From: Allomyces macrogynus ATCC 38327 | Taxonomy: Eukaryota > Blastocladiomycota > Blastocladiomycetes > Blastocladiales > Blastocladiaceae | Length of the DNA: 34,488 nucleotides | NCBI GenBank assembly: GCA_000151295.1 | Contig: GG745338.1 | Location: 816,396 to 850,883 of the forward strand | Direction of reading: 5' to 3' | Part shown: positions 14,349 to 25,814 of the stretch, one piece after another | Numbering within the stretch: position 1 is the first letter of the stretch | How the letters are laid out: every line of letters starts with the position of its first letter | Made by a program: the position numbers and the translations under genes | The notes under the pieces: model-generated | Seen by the model: the letters and a program-made list of their open reading frames with translations, nothing else | Told to the model about the DNA's origin: nothing | The model's database searches: none

Positions 14349-15126
14349 TCGGCGACGGATGTGCTGCTTTTTCTTCCTTTTTGATCTTTGTATTCACTCA
14401 GTCGCTTTGGTTATGGTCGGACTTTTGCTGCTGCCGCCGCGTGCCCTCGGCGGCGGTGTTGTAGACACAGAGCGGATTCCCTGTCGACTTGTAGTTTTGG
14501 TTTGGTTTTCTTGCTTCGTTTGCACCGCATTCGCCCTTTCCTCATCGTTGCATCTTGCAGTTTTTTGCCTCTCTTTTTGAACGTGAACACCAGACAATAG
14601 TGGATGACCATTTATATTTTGTGTCGGTCGCTCTCGTCTTCACCGTCGTCGTCGTTTCCTTTGGCTTTGGTCGTTCGTGAGCGACTTCAGCGCGACTTGA
14701 CGTACCGCTCGTGTCGCTTCGAGTTGAAAAGGCGAGGACAAGGGGTGGGTACACACGTGACCGCGATATATCCATATTCTCATTTTGCAGCCGAAGGGCA
14801 AGACGTCGAGCAACCTTGCCCGCTGTCGGCCGCCCTCTCCTGCTCGCCGTGCCCGCCGCGCCGTTCTCTCTCCCTGCGCAACTTGCTGCAACGCATCTCG
14901 TCACTCTCGCGCATTCACTCCGGCTCGTGCCCAGAACTTGGCTGACCCTGATCCGCTCGCAACTTGCCGCCGTCCCGCCGCTGCCCCACTATCTTCGCTC
15001 GCCGACACGCTCAACTCGTCGTCCTTCTCCACAACCTCTTCGCCTTGCGCTCTTCCCCTCCTGCTCAATCGACCAGCGCGCGACCCGCACCGCGACGCCG
15101 CACCCCTGATCGACTCTACCACCATC
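14349..15126. other. Intergenic between phosphatase and SHIPPO genes
   Basis: No gene is recognised. The first half is T-rich with TCGT and TTC runs; the second half is a C/T-rich leader before the SHIPPO start codon. GATATATCC at about 14764-14772 is TATA-like, 355 bp upstream of the ATG, with no support beyond the motif. Confidence 0.4.
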
Positions 15127-16367
15127 ATGGGCGAAGAGAAGCAACCCAAGTCGCCCTCGTCGGCACCCGGGTCGCCCTCGGCCGCGCCCGGTACCGTTCT
15201 CCCGGAAGTCGACGGGATCCCAATTGCCGCCAAGTTCAAGGTGCGCATGCCGACCTTTTGTATGCTGCGCGACGCGACGCGGCTCGCGACGGGTACGACT
15301 AACGCGACGCGCGGCACTCACTAGGGTCCCGGTCCCGTCTACTCGCTGCCGCCAACGATTGGCATTGACGCCAAGTACATTGGGCAGCGCGCGCCGGCGT
15401 TTTCGTTTGGAGTCAAAATTCCGCTCAAGGATGGTACGGTCGGCGGTGTCCCGTGCGAGCGGATAGAAGGTCTTGGTGTTGACTCCCATTCCCTTGGGGT
15501 ACGTGTAGCGTCGATCGGGCCCGGCCCCGCTGCGTCCAAGCCGCAGGTGCCCGGCAAGGGCCCATCGTTCTCGCTGCAGTCGGGGTTCAAGAAGACGCGG
15601 CATGATGGCCGCGCCGTGATTTTCATGGCGGATCCGTATGCGGGTACGTTTTGTGCGAGTGAGGGCCCTCGTTCTTTCCTTCTTTCCCGGTGACGGGCGG
15701 TGACTGATCCACGTCCTCCTTGTCACTAGAGGTGGATCTCGATAACCCGGGACCGGCCAAGTACAAGGTGACGGCGACCAACTCGGTCGTGCCGCGCGCG
15801 CCGGCCTACACGATCACTTCGCGGCCGCCCGAGGAGAAGCGTACGTTTGAGTTCCAGCTCGTCGGCACAGGTTGCACCAGCAGTTGACGAATTGATGTGA
15901 TAAAATTTAGCCGCGGCGACGCCGGGCCCCGCAGCCTACCGCCCGCCGACGTCGGTCGGCACCAAGCAAATCACGGTGCAGTCGTCGCCGGCGCCGACGA
16001 TTGCGCCGGCGCGCACGCTCAAGATGGAAAACAAGTCACCGGGCCCCGGTACGTCGATCGAACGTTGATCTCTCGCGGCGGGCACAGATCTCCTCAACTG
16101 ACCCCGTCCGACTGATCTCGTTTAGCCGCATACCAACCGGTCAGTCCTGTTAAGGTGAGCCACGCACCGCCGGCCTACTCGCTCGGGCGGCGGTGGGACA
16201 AGGACTCTGAGCTGACGCAGGCAAAGCGGATCCCTGGGCCGGGTGCGTACAACCCGACACTCAAGACCAAGTCGGCGGCGCCGACCTACAGTTTCAGGCA
16301 GCGGCACTCGGAGTACGAGCATTTTGTCGCCGACTTGGAGAGCGGGTCCGGGCCGCTGATTCTGTAA
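15127..16367 (+). CDS. SHIPPO-repeat (ODF3-like) flagellar protein
   Basis: Six exons (15127-15240, 15325-15433, 15509-15643, 15730-15840, 15911-16048, 16126-16367) give 282 residues, close to the 254 of human ODF3. The sperm-tail PG-rich repeats are clear: GPGPVYSLP at the start of exon 2, IGPGPAA in exon 3, NPGPAKYKV in exon 4, PGPAAYRPP in exon 5, SPGPAAYQP across the last intron, and IPGPGAYNP in exon 6. Such proteins decorate microtubules of flagella and outer dense fibres. Intron phases agree throughout. The second intron (15434-15508, 75 bp) is stop-free and a multiple of three, so retention would add 25 unrelated residues; I treat it as an intron because the inserted peptide breaks the repeat pattern and it has GTACGG and GTGTAG ends. 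The start is the first ATG after a C/T-rich leader (CACC-ATC-ATG). Confidence 0.87.
15434..15508 (+). other. Stop-free 75-bp intron of the SHIPPO gene
   Basis: GT-AG ends, a TTGAC-like branch site about 30 bp before the acceptor, length divisible by three and no stop in the host frame. Either splicing or retention gives an open product. Confidence 0.5.
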
Positions 16368-17056
16368 ACGAGCTGCAGTGCGTTACGAGCGCGACTGGGT
16401 GGGGGGAAGACCGTAGAGAGCGAGATGGGCGCATTGAGAGACGACTTGGACTGGAGATGGGTTGGTTGCGGTGTTTGTTGGAGGAGACGGCCGGGCCGAC
16501 CGGTGGTGGGGAGGGCTGCAGGGTGCATGCTGGTTCTCACTGGTGCGACAAATAGACATGGCGGGGTTCTCTTCTTTTTATACCATGGCTGCCCGAGGTT
16601 TGTTGAGCGCAGCTCGCTGTCGGCAATGGAAGTGCAAATCTTGATGGTACTGCAGAGTGCGAGACAGCGCGGGACGCGAACGTGCGCGGCACGGGACCGC
16701 GAAGCCTTTGATCCCCGACCGACCCGCGGGGCCGCGACCACCGCGCCGTCGTCGCCGTCGTTTGCCCTCACGTCGCCCCTCGACCCGTGCCCCACACCTG
16801 CTGCATCGCTGCCGCACGCGCGAGTCCGCCCGCAATCTCGACGGCAGCTTGCCGCCGCCATTGGCCGACTCGACCCCGATCGCCACCGCGTCCCGTCCGC
16901 GCCGCGTGCACCGTGGCCGGCGCTAAGTGCACGTCGCCGCCATCTCGGCGGATCCGACCCGACACCGCCAACCAGTGCGATCAGTGATCCTTGCACGTCG
17001 TGGTGCTGCCGCTACCCCCCCGATCCAATGCTCTTGGCTGCACGCGCACGACGACC
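16368..17056. other. Intergenic upstream of the P4-ATPase gene
   Basis: No gene is recognised. Open frames on both strands are composed of Arg, Ala and Pro, as expected by chance at this base composition. An in-frame upstream ATG at 16991 could lengthen the flippase by 22 residues. Confidence 0.4.
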
Positions 17057-18253
17057 ATGATCTCATCTGACCCGCTTGCCGCCGATACGACGACGGCTGC
17101 ACCACCGCCGCCGCCGTCGTTTTCTCCAAGCACCGCCGCCATCACCGCCGCGAGCGCTGTGCGCGACCATGCCAACCTCGACAGTGGCGGTACGCCGCCG
17201 TCACCCGGCCCGCCGACGCCAGGCAGCATGCCCGCGGCCATCACGCCCATTCGACGCAGCAGTACCGAGCCGCCACTCCTTGGTCCCGCGGCACCCGTCG
17301 CGACCGTTGACCGTGCACGAAAAGACGCCGATTATCCTGATGGAGCACCGCCTAAACGACGCACGTCAAGTCTCGGCGCCGACTCAACGCATCGCAAGCC
17401 GTCGTCGGTCCACATGGACACGCAAAGTGGGAGCGCCGGCGGTGGTCCAGGCGCGTCATCGCTGCGGTCGACGAGCGCGACGGGCCCGCTCGCCACCTAC
17501 ATGGTCGAGTTCAACAACCCGAGACTCGCCATGACGCTCGCGCGCGAACTGATGTACCCGACCAATTACATTCGCACGACCAAGTACACGCTCTTGAGCT
17601 TTTTGCCCATGAACCTATTTGGTCAAGTACGTGCTCTGGGCCTTCTCCCTCTCTCGTCACCCCCCGTTCCGCGTGATCGAAGGAACCGGCGGACGTGCGC
17701 GTACTCGCGAATAACGCTCTGACGCGTCAATGGCAACGCCCGATCCTCTTTAGTTTCGCCGCTTGTCGAACCTGTACTTTCTCCTCGGCGCCGTCTTTTC
17801 ACTCGTCGGCGACTCGGCCATCTCGCCGTTTGCCCAGGTCGCGCCGCTCGTCTTTGTCTTGACCATCACGGCCATCAAGGACGGTTTGGAGGACTATGTG
17901 TGTGTCATTGATGCCCTCGCACTTGGTTCCTTGACGCGTCTCTCTGATCGACCACCATCGCTGCCCCTTAGTCAAGGTACAAGGCCGACGTTGCCGCCAA
18001 CAACGCGCCGTGCGTGGTCGTGAAGAGCCAGCTGCACGTTTCGACCAAGTCGAGGGACTTGGTTCCGGGCGATATCGTACTGTTCAGCGTCTTACCGTCG
18101 GCATCTCAAACTATCCTGCTCATTCCTCTGGGTTCCTCTTGGTAGGTGTTTCTGAAGAAGGGCGACAAGGTGCCGGCCGACCTCGTGCTGTTGTCCACGT
18201 CCTACAGCGACGGCAACTGTTTCATCGAAACGTCGGAGCTCGACGGGTTCGTC

Positions 18254-18284
<31 letters not shown>

Positions 18285-21200
18285 CACCACCACCTCGTTT
18301 TCGTCGCCGCTCGCCTCACTCAATCCTTGACACTAGCGAGACCTCCCTGAAGAGGCGAAACGCGCTCCACGAGACCATGCACGCAACGACGCCCGAGCAG
18401 ATTGGTGAGATCGCCGGCCAGATCCAGTGCGAGCTGCCCAACGAGAACCTGAGCAAGTTTGAGGGCCGGCTACTTCTCTCGCATCCGCCCGGCACCGGCG
18501 GTGCGAACAGCGACCGCGTGCACCCGCTCACCATGAATCAGCTGATCCTGCGCGGTTCGTTTTTGCGCAATACCGACTTTTGCTATGGCGTCGTCGTCTA
18601 CGCGGGCGTGGAGACCAAGATCTTCAAGTACGCTCGATCTTTGCGTGGTGCTCGGTGGATGACATAGCTCACGCTTATTCGGTGCGCGCGGGTGTGTAGA
18701 AACCTCAAGCAGAGCGGTCTCAAGTTCAGCTCGATGGAAAAGACGCTCAACTGGATCGTCTTGACCGCGTTTTGCTACAACGTGATTATTCTGCTTGTCT
18801 CGGTCATTCTTTCCCAACAATCTGTACGTTCGAGTGCGTCGCCTTCATTTCTTGTGATCCGTCTGCTCACTGCCCCTCCTCTACCAACCAGGCCGTGTCG
18901 CTGCACTGGTACCTCCTCGACCCGAGACCACCGACTGGGACCGTCGACACGGGTCTCGGGTGGTTTGGTCCGTTCATGACCTTTTTCGTGCTCTACTCGT
19001 ACACGATCCCGGTCTCGCTCTTTGTGATCATCGAGGGCGTGCGCATCGTGCAGCGACAGCTCATGGTCTGGGACGACGCCATGAAGTGCCCGAAGGGCCA
19101 CGGCATGCGCGTCAACAACAGCAACCTCAATGAAGATCTCGGGTCGATCGACTACGTCTTTTCCGACAAGACAGGCACGCTCACGCGCAACGAAATGGTC
19201 TTGACCAAATTGTGTATTGGCAATCGCGTGCTCGGCACGCGGTCGCTGCGCAAGTTTGACCAGGATCCGGTCACGCGCGAGTTTGTGCGGTGCGTGCTCG
19301 TGTGCAATAGCGCGATTCCGGTCGAGGACGAGGCGGCGCTGCCATCTGCGCCGCCACCATCTGGTGGCCCGGGATCGGCAGCGTCGTCGAAAGGTTCGTT
19401 GGCTGCGCCATCATGGTTTTGCCTCGACGATTGCAGGCTAACAGCGAGATGAACGTGTAGAGGAAGAGGTTCGACGCGGTCCAGGTCTCAAGTACGAGTC
19501 GCAATCACCCGACGAGATTGCGCTGCTCAACGGCGTTCGTGCGCTCGGCGTATTCAAGATGCGCAAGAAGAGCAGTTTGCTCGTGGAAGAGCAGGGCACG
19601 GACCTGACTCTCACCGTGCTCGACTCGATCGAGTTCAACTCGGACCGAAAGCGCATGTCGGTCGTGATTCGCGACGAAAACGGGCGCATCCGCGTGTATA
19701 CCAAGGGCGCCGACAATGTCATGCTGCCGCGCGTCGATCCGGCGCAGACCGACCTGATTTCCGGCACGGTCGACCAACTGAGATTGTTTTCCGAGGAGGG
19801 TTTGCGCACGCTCGTCTTTGCCGCCAAGGACTTGACCGAGGACGCGTATTCCGAGTTTAAGCGCAAATACGACGACGCAGCGCGGTCTCTCGTCGACCGC
19901 GAAATGCGCATGGAGCGCGCCGCGGCTCTCATTGAAAGAGACGGGTACGAGCTGCTCGGGTGTTCGGCGATCGAGGACCGGCTCCAGGACAAGGTCCCAG
20001 AAACGATCGAGTGCCTGCTGCGGTGCGGGATTCGCGTGTGGCTGCTGACGGGCGACAAGCAGGAAACGGCCGTCAATATCGGGCTGAGTTGCCAGCTGAT
20101 CAATGCGCAAATGACCATTCTCAAGCTCACGGCGACGACGGCCGACAAGGTGGTCGAGGAGATTGCGCATCACGAGACGGTGGCTGCGTCGTTGGCACCA
20201 CACCAGCTTGCGCTGGTCGTGACGGGTGACACGCTCGCGCTGATTCTCGAGTCGTGTCCGCGCGCTTTGGTCGATCTCGGCACGCGTTGCTCGTCGGTCA
20301 TTTGGTACGCGAACGTGGCTTGCTCGTCGCCCATTTCCTGGAGGTCGCTGATGATACGCTGTCACATAGCTGTCGGGTCACGCCGCTGCAAAAGGCCCTG
20401 GTCGTGCGGCTGTGCAAAACAGAGCTCAAGGTCACGACGCTGTCCATTGGTGACGGCGCCAACGACGTGTCGATGATCCAAGAGGCCGACATTGGCGTTG
20501 GGATCGAGGGCATGGAGGGCGCGCAGGCCGTGCGCGCCGCCGACTATGCCTTCGTCGAGTTCAAGTCTCTCGCGCGGCTCGTCACGGTCCACGGCCGCTA
20601 CTCGCTCCTGCGGCTGTCGAACCTTGTCTTCTACTCGTTCTACAAGAACGTGTCGTTCATCACGACACAGTTCTTGTTTGGTGCGCTCAACATGTGGAGC
20701 GGCTCGGTACGCCCCTCTCGCTTTGTTCTCCTTGATCTGCCCAGCTCACGCTTTCCCGTCCAGTGCATGTACAACGGCACGTTTCTCCCCAACTGGAACG
20801 TGCTCTACACGTCGCTGCCGCCATTTCTGTACGGGTTCCTCGAAAAGGACGTGCCCGAGCAGCAGCTTTTGGCGAACCCGCCACTCTACCACACGGGCCG
20901 GTCCAAGAACTTTTGGTCGTGGAGGCGCATGGCGCAGTGGACGGCGTCGGCCATTTGGCACACGACCGTGGCGTGGTATTCCATTTACATTGTGTTCATG
21001 GACAGCCCGGCGCTGCTGTCAAACGGGTTCACGGCCGACATGGACCTGTTCCAGTGGTTCAATGCCGCGATTATTCTGGGCACGGTGTCGCTCAAGATGG
21101 TGGCGATGACGACGTGCGTTGGTTCCCCCCGTTTGCCGATTTGCCGGCACAAGCTAACGCGTTCATCTTCGGCCAGGCATTGGACTCGCCCCACCGTTTA

Positions 21201-22086
21201 TGGACTGCTCGCGTCGTACCTCCTGTTTTCTGCCACGCTCGGCGGCCTCGAGATCCTGACGCAGCTTGACATCAATTTGCGCGGACACATGGCAACCGAC
21301 GATTTGCCGCTTGAGACCGATATGTGGCTGCACACGACGCCAGCTTACTGGCTCGGCGTCTTTGGCGCGCCTCTCGCGGCCGTTTTACCGGACATGATCG
21401 CACGGTACTGGCAAGTGCAGGAGGCGCCGACCGACGTGGACGTGCTCCGCGAACTGCACGTCGTCCACGGCCACCGCCCGGAATCGTTGTCGAACGCGAC
21501 CACGACCACGGCCACGTCGACGGGTGGCGACACGATCACGACGATTACCGTGGCGGGCGGGCCCGTTCTCCCGGAACGCCGGCGGTCGTCAACGTTCAAG
21601 CGAGCGCGACAAGGGTCCGTGACGGGCGAAGGCGTGGTCGCGACCGGATATACGACGCGCCGGCTATCGGCGCCCGCAGCGGGCGTGGCAATCGGGATTC
21701 CAATGCACGCGCACTCGGGGTCGACGGCCGCGACCGCGTCGGGGAACCACGTTGTGCTCGTGGAAGGATCGACGGCGACGGCACTGAACGTTCCGGCGGG
21801 TGCGCCGCCGGGACTCGGGCCGGCACCGAGTTCCGCGAGCAACGTCTCGAACCGGTCGGCCACGGCGATGGGGTCGTCGGGACTGGGATTGAGCGCATCG
21901 GTGAATGGTGGAGGCGGCAGTAGCAGCAGAAATGCCCCACCGCCGCCAACGCCGCCAACATCGTCACCGACATCCGCCACGGGCCTGTTCCAGTCGGCGG
22001 CGGCCGTGGCCCTCATGGCCGGGTCGTCGGGAACGGGAGGAAATCGCGCGATCAAGGGCGCGCCGCCACCGCAGATCGCCGAGTAG
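17057..22086 (+). CDS. P4-type ATPase, phospholipid flippase
   Basis: About 1447 residues over ten exons (17057-17626, 17754-17897, 17972-18076, 18146-18246, 18337-18627, 18700-18823, 18892-19393, 19461-20706, 20764-21113, 21177-22086). After a 150-residue disordered N-terminus come NLFGQFRRLSNLYFLL, GDIVFLKKGDKVPADL, the actuator motif DGET (split by an intron), the phosphorylation motif DKTGTLT (Asp about 537), YESQSPDEIALL, LTGDKQETAVNIG, CRVTPLQKA, GDGANDVSMIQ and IGVGIEGMEG, then the C-terminal membrane helices. Such pumps move aminophospholipids to the cytosolic leaflet, usually with a CDC50 partner, which is not in this window. The C-terminal 200 residues are low complexity. One problem: near 20255-20300 the frame changes and no AG exists to end an intron, although both sides are conserved (LALILES before, FLEVAD after). 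This is a one-base loss (or two-base gain) in the genome or the assembly. Confidence 0.85.
18253..18294 (+). repeat. Poly-C, CA and ACC microsatellites inside a P4-ATPase intron
   Basis: Eighteen consecutive C, then about eight AC units, then ACC units, all within the 90-bp intron 18247-18336 that splits the DGET motif. The tract begins six bases after the donor. Confidence 0.9.
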
Positions 22087-22928
22087 CGCGTGCGCATCGT
22101 TGGAGGGAGGACAAGAGCGGGTGGAGACTCGAGAGGACTGTCGTGAGGGTGGGACTGGATCGGATCGAAGCCTTGGTGGTGGTCGTGGTCATGCTGCTGC
22201 AATATTGGTATTTCTTAGTTTTTTGTGTCTTGCCACGCCTGGTGTTGAGACGGACCAATTCCGTATTTTGCCCAGCGATGGCGCATGTTTCAGAGGAAGG
22301 TGACGAAGGAGACTGCAGCATCCTCTCGGTGTGCAGATCAGCAACAGCTCATGAAACGCGGTCACGTTTCGAAAATGGGTCGACTGCCAACGGCCCGGGC
22401 CACAGCGTCACGTCCTGTCATGTCAGACCAGACGTTGCTTCATGAAATTTTGCCACCAACACCGGCCTCTGATTCCTGACAAGCATCTCCCGCCACTTGC
22501 TGCAATGGCCGACAAGCACTGCCCGAGAGAGGCGGTGGCAGGAGGCGAGGTAGCACATCCACAGCTCGTCGAAACGACTTGGAGCGCCTTGACCTTTCTG
22601 CTGCTCAAGCTAACTCAACCTTCGCCAGCGTCTCCCCTGCATGGCTGGTACCGGCAGGACCGAACGACGCTGACCGACGACGACCATCAACCTGCGCGCT
22701 CGCGTGCTCCATTCACGACCATTTACACGTGCACGCGTAGTCCGGTCGCTGGACTTGTCGTTTTTGGCCCGAATTCCGAAGAAAAGGCACCAGTGACAAC
22801 TTCTCCACCCGTTATATCGGCGGGGTCTGTTCCAAGTTTTCAAGGCACGACCGTCGTGCGAGCCCGAGGCAAGAATAAAGTCGCTCAGCAGCGCGCATCG
22901 TTTTGAGCCAACCATTTTGCCTGTGGTC
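22087..22928. other. Intergenic between P4-ATPase and p22phox-like genes
   Basis: Contains the flippase 3' end and the leader of the next gene. A 154-codon frame (22442-22906) shows no family resemblance or coding-like composition and is not called. No RNA gene is seen. Confidence 0.4.
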
Positions 22929-23503
22929 ATGGGCAAGGGTGGATTCAGTTTTTGGGCCTACTACCAGGGACTTGGGGCAGGAGCAGGTGCGCGTTCATGC
23001 AATTTCGCGTCGTTCACGACCATCTCGCTTAATCAACGATGCCCTTGCGACACTTGTAGCCCTCCTCTGTGGCGGCCCGCTGTGCCTCTTCTACCCCATG
23101 TGGTTCCTGGGACCCTACGCCATGTGCGTCCCGCTCATTTCCCATCTCCCCGCGACCGACGCGGCCTGACCAGTCTCCGTTACACATTGGCGTCGGCCTT
23201 CTCGTCCTGCTCCTTGAGTACCCGCCCGCCTGGTTGCCGCGCTTGCTCGGAGCCGCGTACGCCAATTACCTCGTGCGCGGGATTCTCTACCTGTTCTTGT
23301 CGTCCGCATGCTCCCTGCAGGCGGCCAATCTGAACGGCGGCATGTTCTTGACGACGACGGGGATCACGTACATGGTCGCGCACTTTCAGGACGAAAAGTA
23401 CACACCGCCGCGGCCACACGGGTTCGGCAACGCACGAGGGCCGAGAGCGAACGCAGTGTCGGCGAGGACGGGAGCGTCACGGGAGCCGCAGACTAAGGTG
23501 TAG
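22929..23503 (+). CDS. p22phox-like (cytochrome b-245 light chain) membrane protein
   Basis: Three exons (22929-22986, 23060-23127, 23174-23503) give 151 residues. The layout follows animal CYBA: an N-terminal MGKGGFSFWAYYQGLGAG resembling the MGQ...W..EQALASG start, a hydrophobic segment ending FLGPYAM, a second helix ending in the family hallmark LLEYP, then NYLVRGILYLFLS, a further hydrophobic stretch, and a DEKYTPP segment resembling GEQWTPI. In animals this subunit stabilises NADPH oxidases that make superoxide; NoxD is a fungal counterpart. No NADPH oxidase gene lies in the window. The C-terminal tail (about 30 residues) is basic and lacks the proline-rich p47phox-binding motif of the human protein, so activation may differ. 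Intron 2 is only 46 bp with a GTCCCG donor, chosen because it alone keeps phase. An AATAAA lies at 23633-23638, about 130 bp after the stop. Confidence 0.72.
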
Positions 23504-23870
23504 AGAAAAGGTGGTGGTGGATCGGGTCAGCTATTTGATGCTGATTGATGCTTCAAGTTGACAAATGGTTTATTGTGGTCGTTGGCAACCGAATGCTAGG
23601 AATTCAAGTCGTGAAGGCGACGGAATGCCAGAAATAAATACTTGCGCAACACGGCGCTCGTTCCATTTCATGCCCTTGCCAGACCCGGTCCCCCAAAAGA
23701 TCGTGCACGGTATGGTCCGAACCGACAACACGAAACGGGAGAGGAAATTGTACGACACACGCAACAGCCGCCAACCGAGAAACTGAGCCAATCCAAGCGC
23801 CAGTCAAACAAAAACCAACAACGTAAAACCCACGACCAGCCTCCGCCTCGCGACGACACCGACCGGTTCC
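23504..23870. other. Intergenic, convergent 3' ends
   Basis: AT-richer spacer between two converging genes. AATAAA occurs on the plus strand at 23633-23638 and its complement TTTATT near 23568, either of which could serve as a polyadenylation signal for its own side. Confidence 0.45.
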
Positions 23871-25402
23871 TCACCGAACGTGCCACCATGGCACGTTCTG
23901 GACGCCCGGGAAATCAATATGGTCGGGACACGTATTTGGCTTATCCTTGTCGGCCCATGTCATTTTGCGCACCGTGTCGAATGCGAGCACATTGTCGCGC
24001 ATAGTCCACCACCGGCAAAACACGCGCAGCGGCAAGCCCACGTGCGAGTCGGGCTTTTGCTCCGTGTCGGCACACAATTGATTGAACGGGTTTGTGTAGG
24101 CGCCGAGCTCAGCCAGGTTGATCTCAAATCCATTGTCGAATGTGCGCGTGTCCATGTGCTTGACCGGGTGCGCGTCGATCACGGCGAATCGGCAGTAGCC
24201 GTACGCGCCTGGGAGGATTGAGTTGCCACGGTCAGAACGAGCGCGCGAAGGATGACACGGGCGCACAGCAAGGAAAAAAAAAACGTACCGCACACCGGGT
24301 ACCACACGTTATCAACCCCCCAGGTGGCTCGCGCATCCCATGGGATCAACCGCCATGCGCATGGCCAAGCGCCGCGGGAGACGACTGGAGAGAAGGTTGC
24401 GGCCAAGGGGGTCAATCGCTGGTCATCGAATAATCGAGCACAGAAAGCGCGAGAGAACATACTGGGAATCATGACCTCGACAAAGCTCGTAAACCGTCCG
24501 ATGTCGGACCCTTTGCGTTTGTGCACGACGTTGCCCTGCAATCCGTGCTCGCCGTGGAGCAAACTGGGCTGCGCAAAATGCACGTTGAAGTCCTTCAAGA
24601 TGCGCGTGAAATCGACGGGATCAAATGAAGTGTCGAGCTCAATGTCGTCGTCCCAGAGCCAAATGTAGTCGTAGACTTGCACGACGTCGGGCGTAAGGTA
24701 GCGCTTGGCAAACCAGTACTTTGTTTGGCCGAGCGCGCGCACGGCCGTAACGTGCCGGTACCAGTCGTACTCGTACCAGGTGGCGTTGTCCCAGTGGAAG
24801 ATCATGAACGAAAACTGGTCGAGCCCAAACCGGCGCACAAGCTTGTCGACCATGGGCTTGGCTTTGTTGCCCGCCGGGATGGCAATCAGACCGAGTTTGC
24901 GGTCGAGCGGATGTGACCGCGGCGCCCACCCGCCAATGGTCATGCGCTCGAGGTTGCCCGGTTCGCGGTCGAGGAATCCGTAGGTGGCATCGACGCGCGA
25001 CCGGTAGTGCAGCACGTTTTGCCGCACGGTCGCGGCGCCCGGCACGATTCTCGTGTCGCTGTCGGCCGGAGCCAGTGGCCACACGTCGCGCATCGGGTCG
25101 AGCGAGACGCCGTCGTCGCTGCTGCCGGACCGCAGCAAAATGACGAGCAGAAGGAGACCAAGTGCCATCCACACGCGCGGCGAGACGTGGCGCGTCGGCG
25201 GCGCGAACCATTGGCGGCGCGGCGGGTTCGCGAGCCGCATGAGCGGCGATGGGGTGCCATGGTGGTACTTGACGTCGTTGGCAGGTGGGGCCAGGCCATC
25301 GGTGGCCGGTCCTGGTGGGCTCGCGGTGGTAGGGCGCGGGAGCAGCATGCCGTCGTCGATGGACGAGCTCGAGCTCGAGCCCTTGATTCTGGTCGGGAGC
25401 AT
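23871..25402 (-). CDS. DUF707 family type II membrane protein (glycosyltransferase-like)
   Basis: Three exons on the minus strand (25402-24463, 24384-24289, 24208-23871) give 457 residues. A Ser/Pro-rich cytosolic tail of about 75 residues leads into one hydrophobic segment (about 77-90, WMALGLLLLVILL), the arrangement of Golgi type II enzymes. The lumenal part has DUF707 hallmarks in order: LGLIAIPAGNKAK-x(3)-D, FSFMIFHWDN, ALGQTKYWFAKRYLTPD, YDYIWLWDDDIELD with a DxD-like acidic cluster, FAQPSL, FVEVMIPIVSRGAWPCAW, ATWGVDNVWYPVCG and VIDAHPVKHMDTRTF. DUF707 is best known from plants and related to glycosyltransferase folds; its donor and acceptor are unknown to me. Both introns (GTATGT...CCAG and GTACGT...CCAG) restore frame exactly. 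The stop lies 367 bp from that of the converging p22phox-like gene. Confidence 0.85.
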
Positions 25403-25637
25403 CGGCGGGTGCGGATTGGCGCGCGAGCAGCAGCGTCGATGGTGCTGGGCAATTGAGGGCGTCGAGGCCCGTCTCGTCGCGGTTCAGCTGACGTCGACAC
25501 GGCCCCTGCAGCGGCAGGAAATCGGCTCACGAGACAGTTCGCGCGGAAAGCTGGAAACGACGGCGCAGGGGCGGGTGCGGCAAGCGTCGCCTTGTGCGGG
25601 TGGTGGTGGTGCTTGTTGCCGGCGGCCTGAATGCAAC

Positions 25638-25661
25638 GGGGGGAGGGGGGGGGGGGGGGGG
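25638..25661 (+). repeat. Poly-G tract (G6-A-G17)
   Basis: Six G, one A and seventeen G in a row. It could form G-quadruplex structures and is prone to length error in sequencing. Confidence 0.9.
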
Positions 25662-25814
25662 CAATGCGGTTGCACCCCGGGGCCCTAGATGAAGTCGACG
25701 AGCGAGGCGCTGAGCAAAGGCGAGCAGGCGCAATCCTAAGCGACCAAGCGGGCGCGGTTGCACGGCGGCCGGGTGCACAGTCGACCGTGTGGTGGTGCCG
25801 TCGCCGTGCCTCGT

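Noticed and set aside
20297..20343. 47-bp intron to repair the P4-ATPase frame
   Set aside because: It would restore the frame, but removes the FLE of a conserved FLEVAD segment that aligns without gaps to other flippases, and it lacks a good acceptor.
22442..22906. 154-codon plus-strand frame upstream of the p22phox-like gene
   Set aside because: No family resemblance, and it ends just before the p22phox-like start; best read as leader or intergenic DNA.
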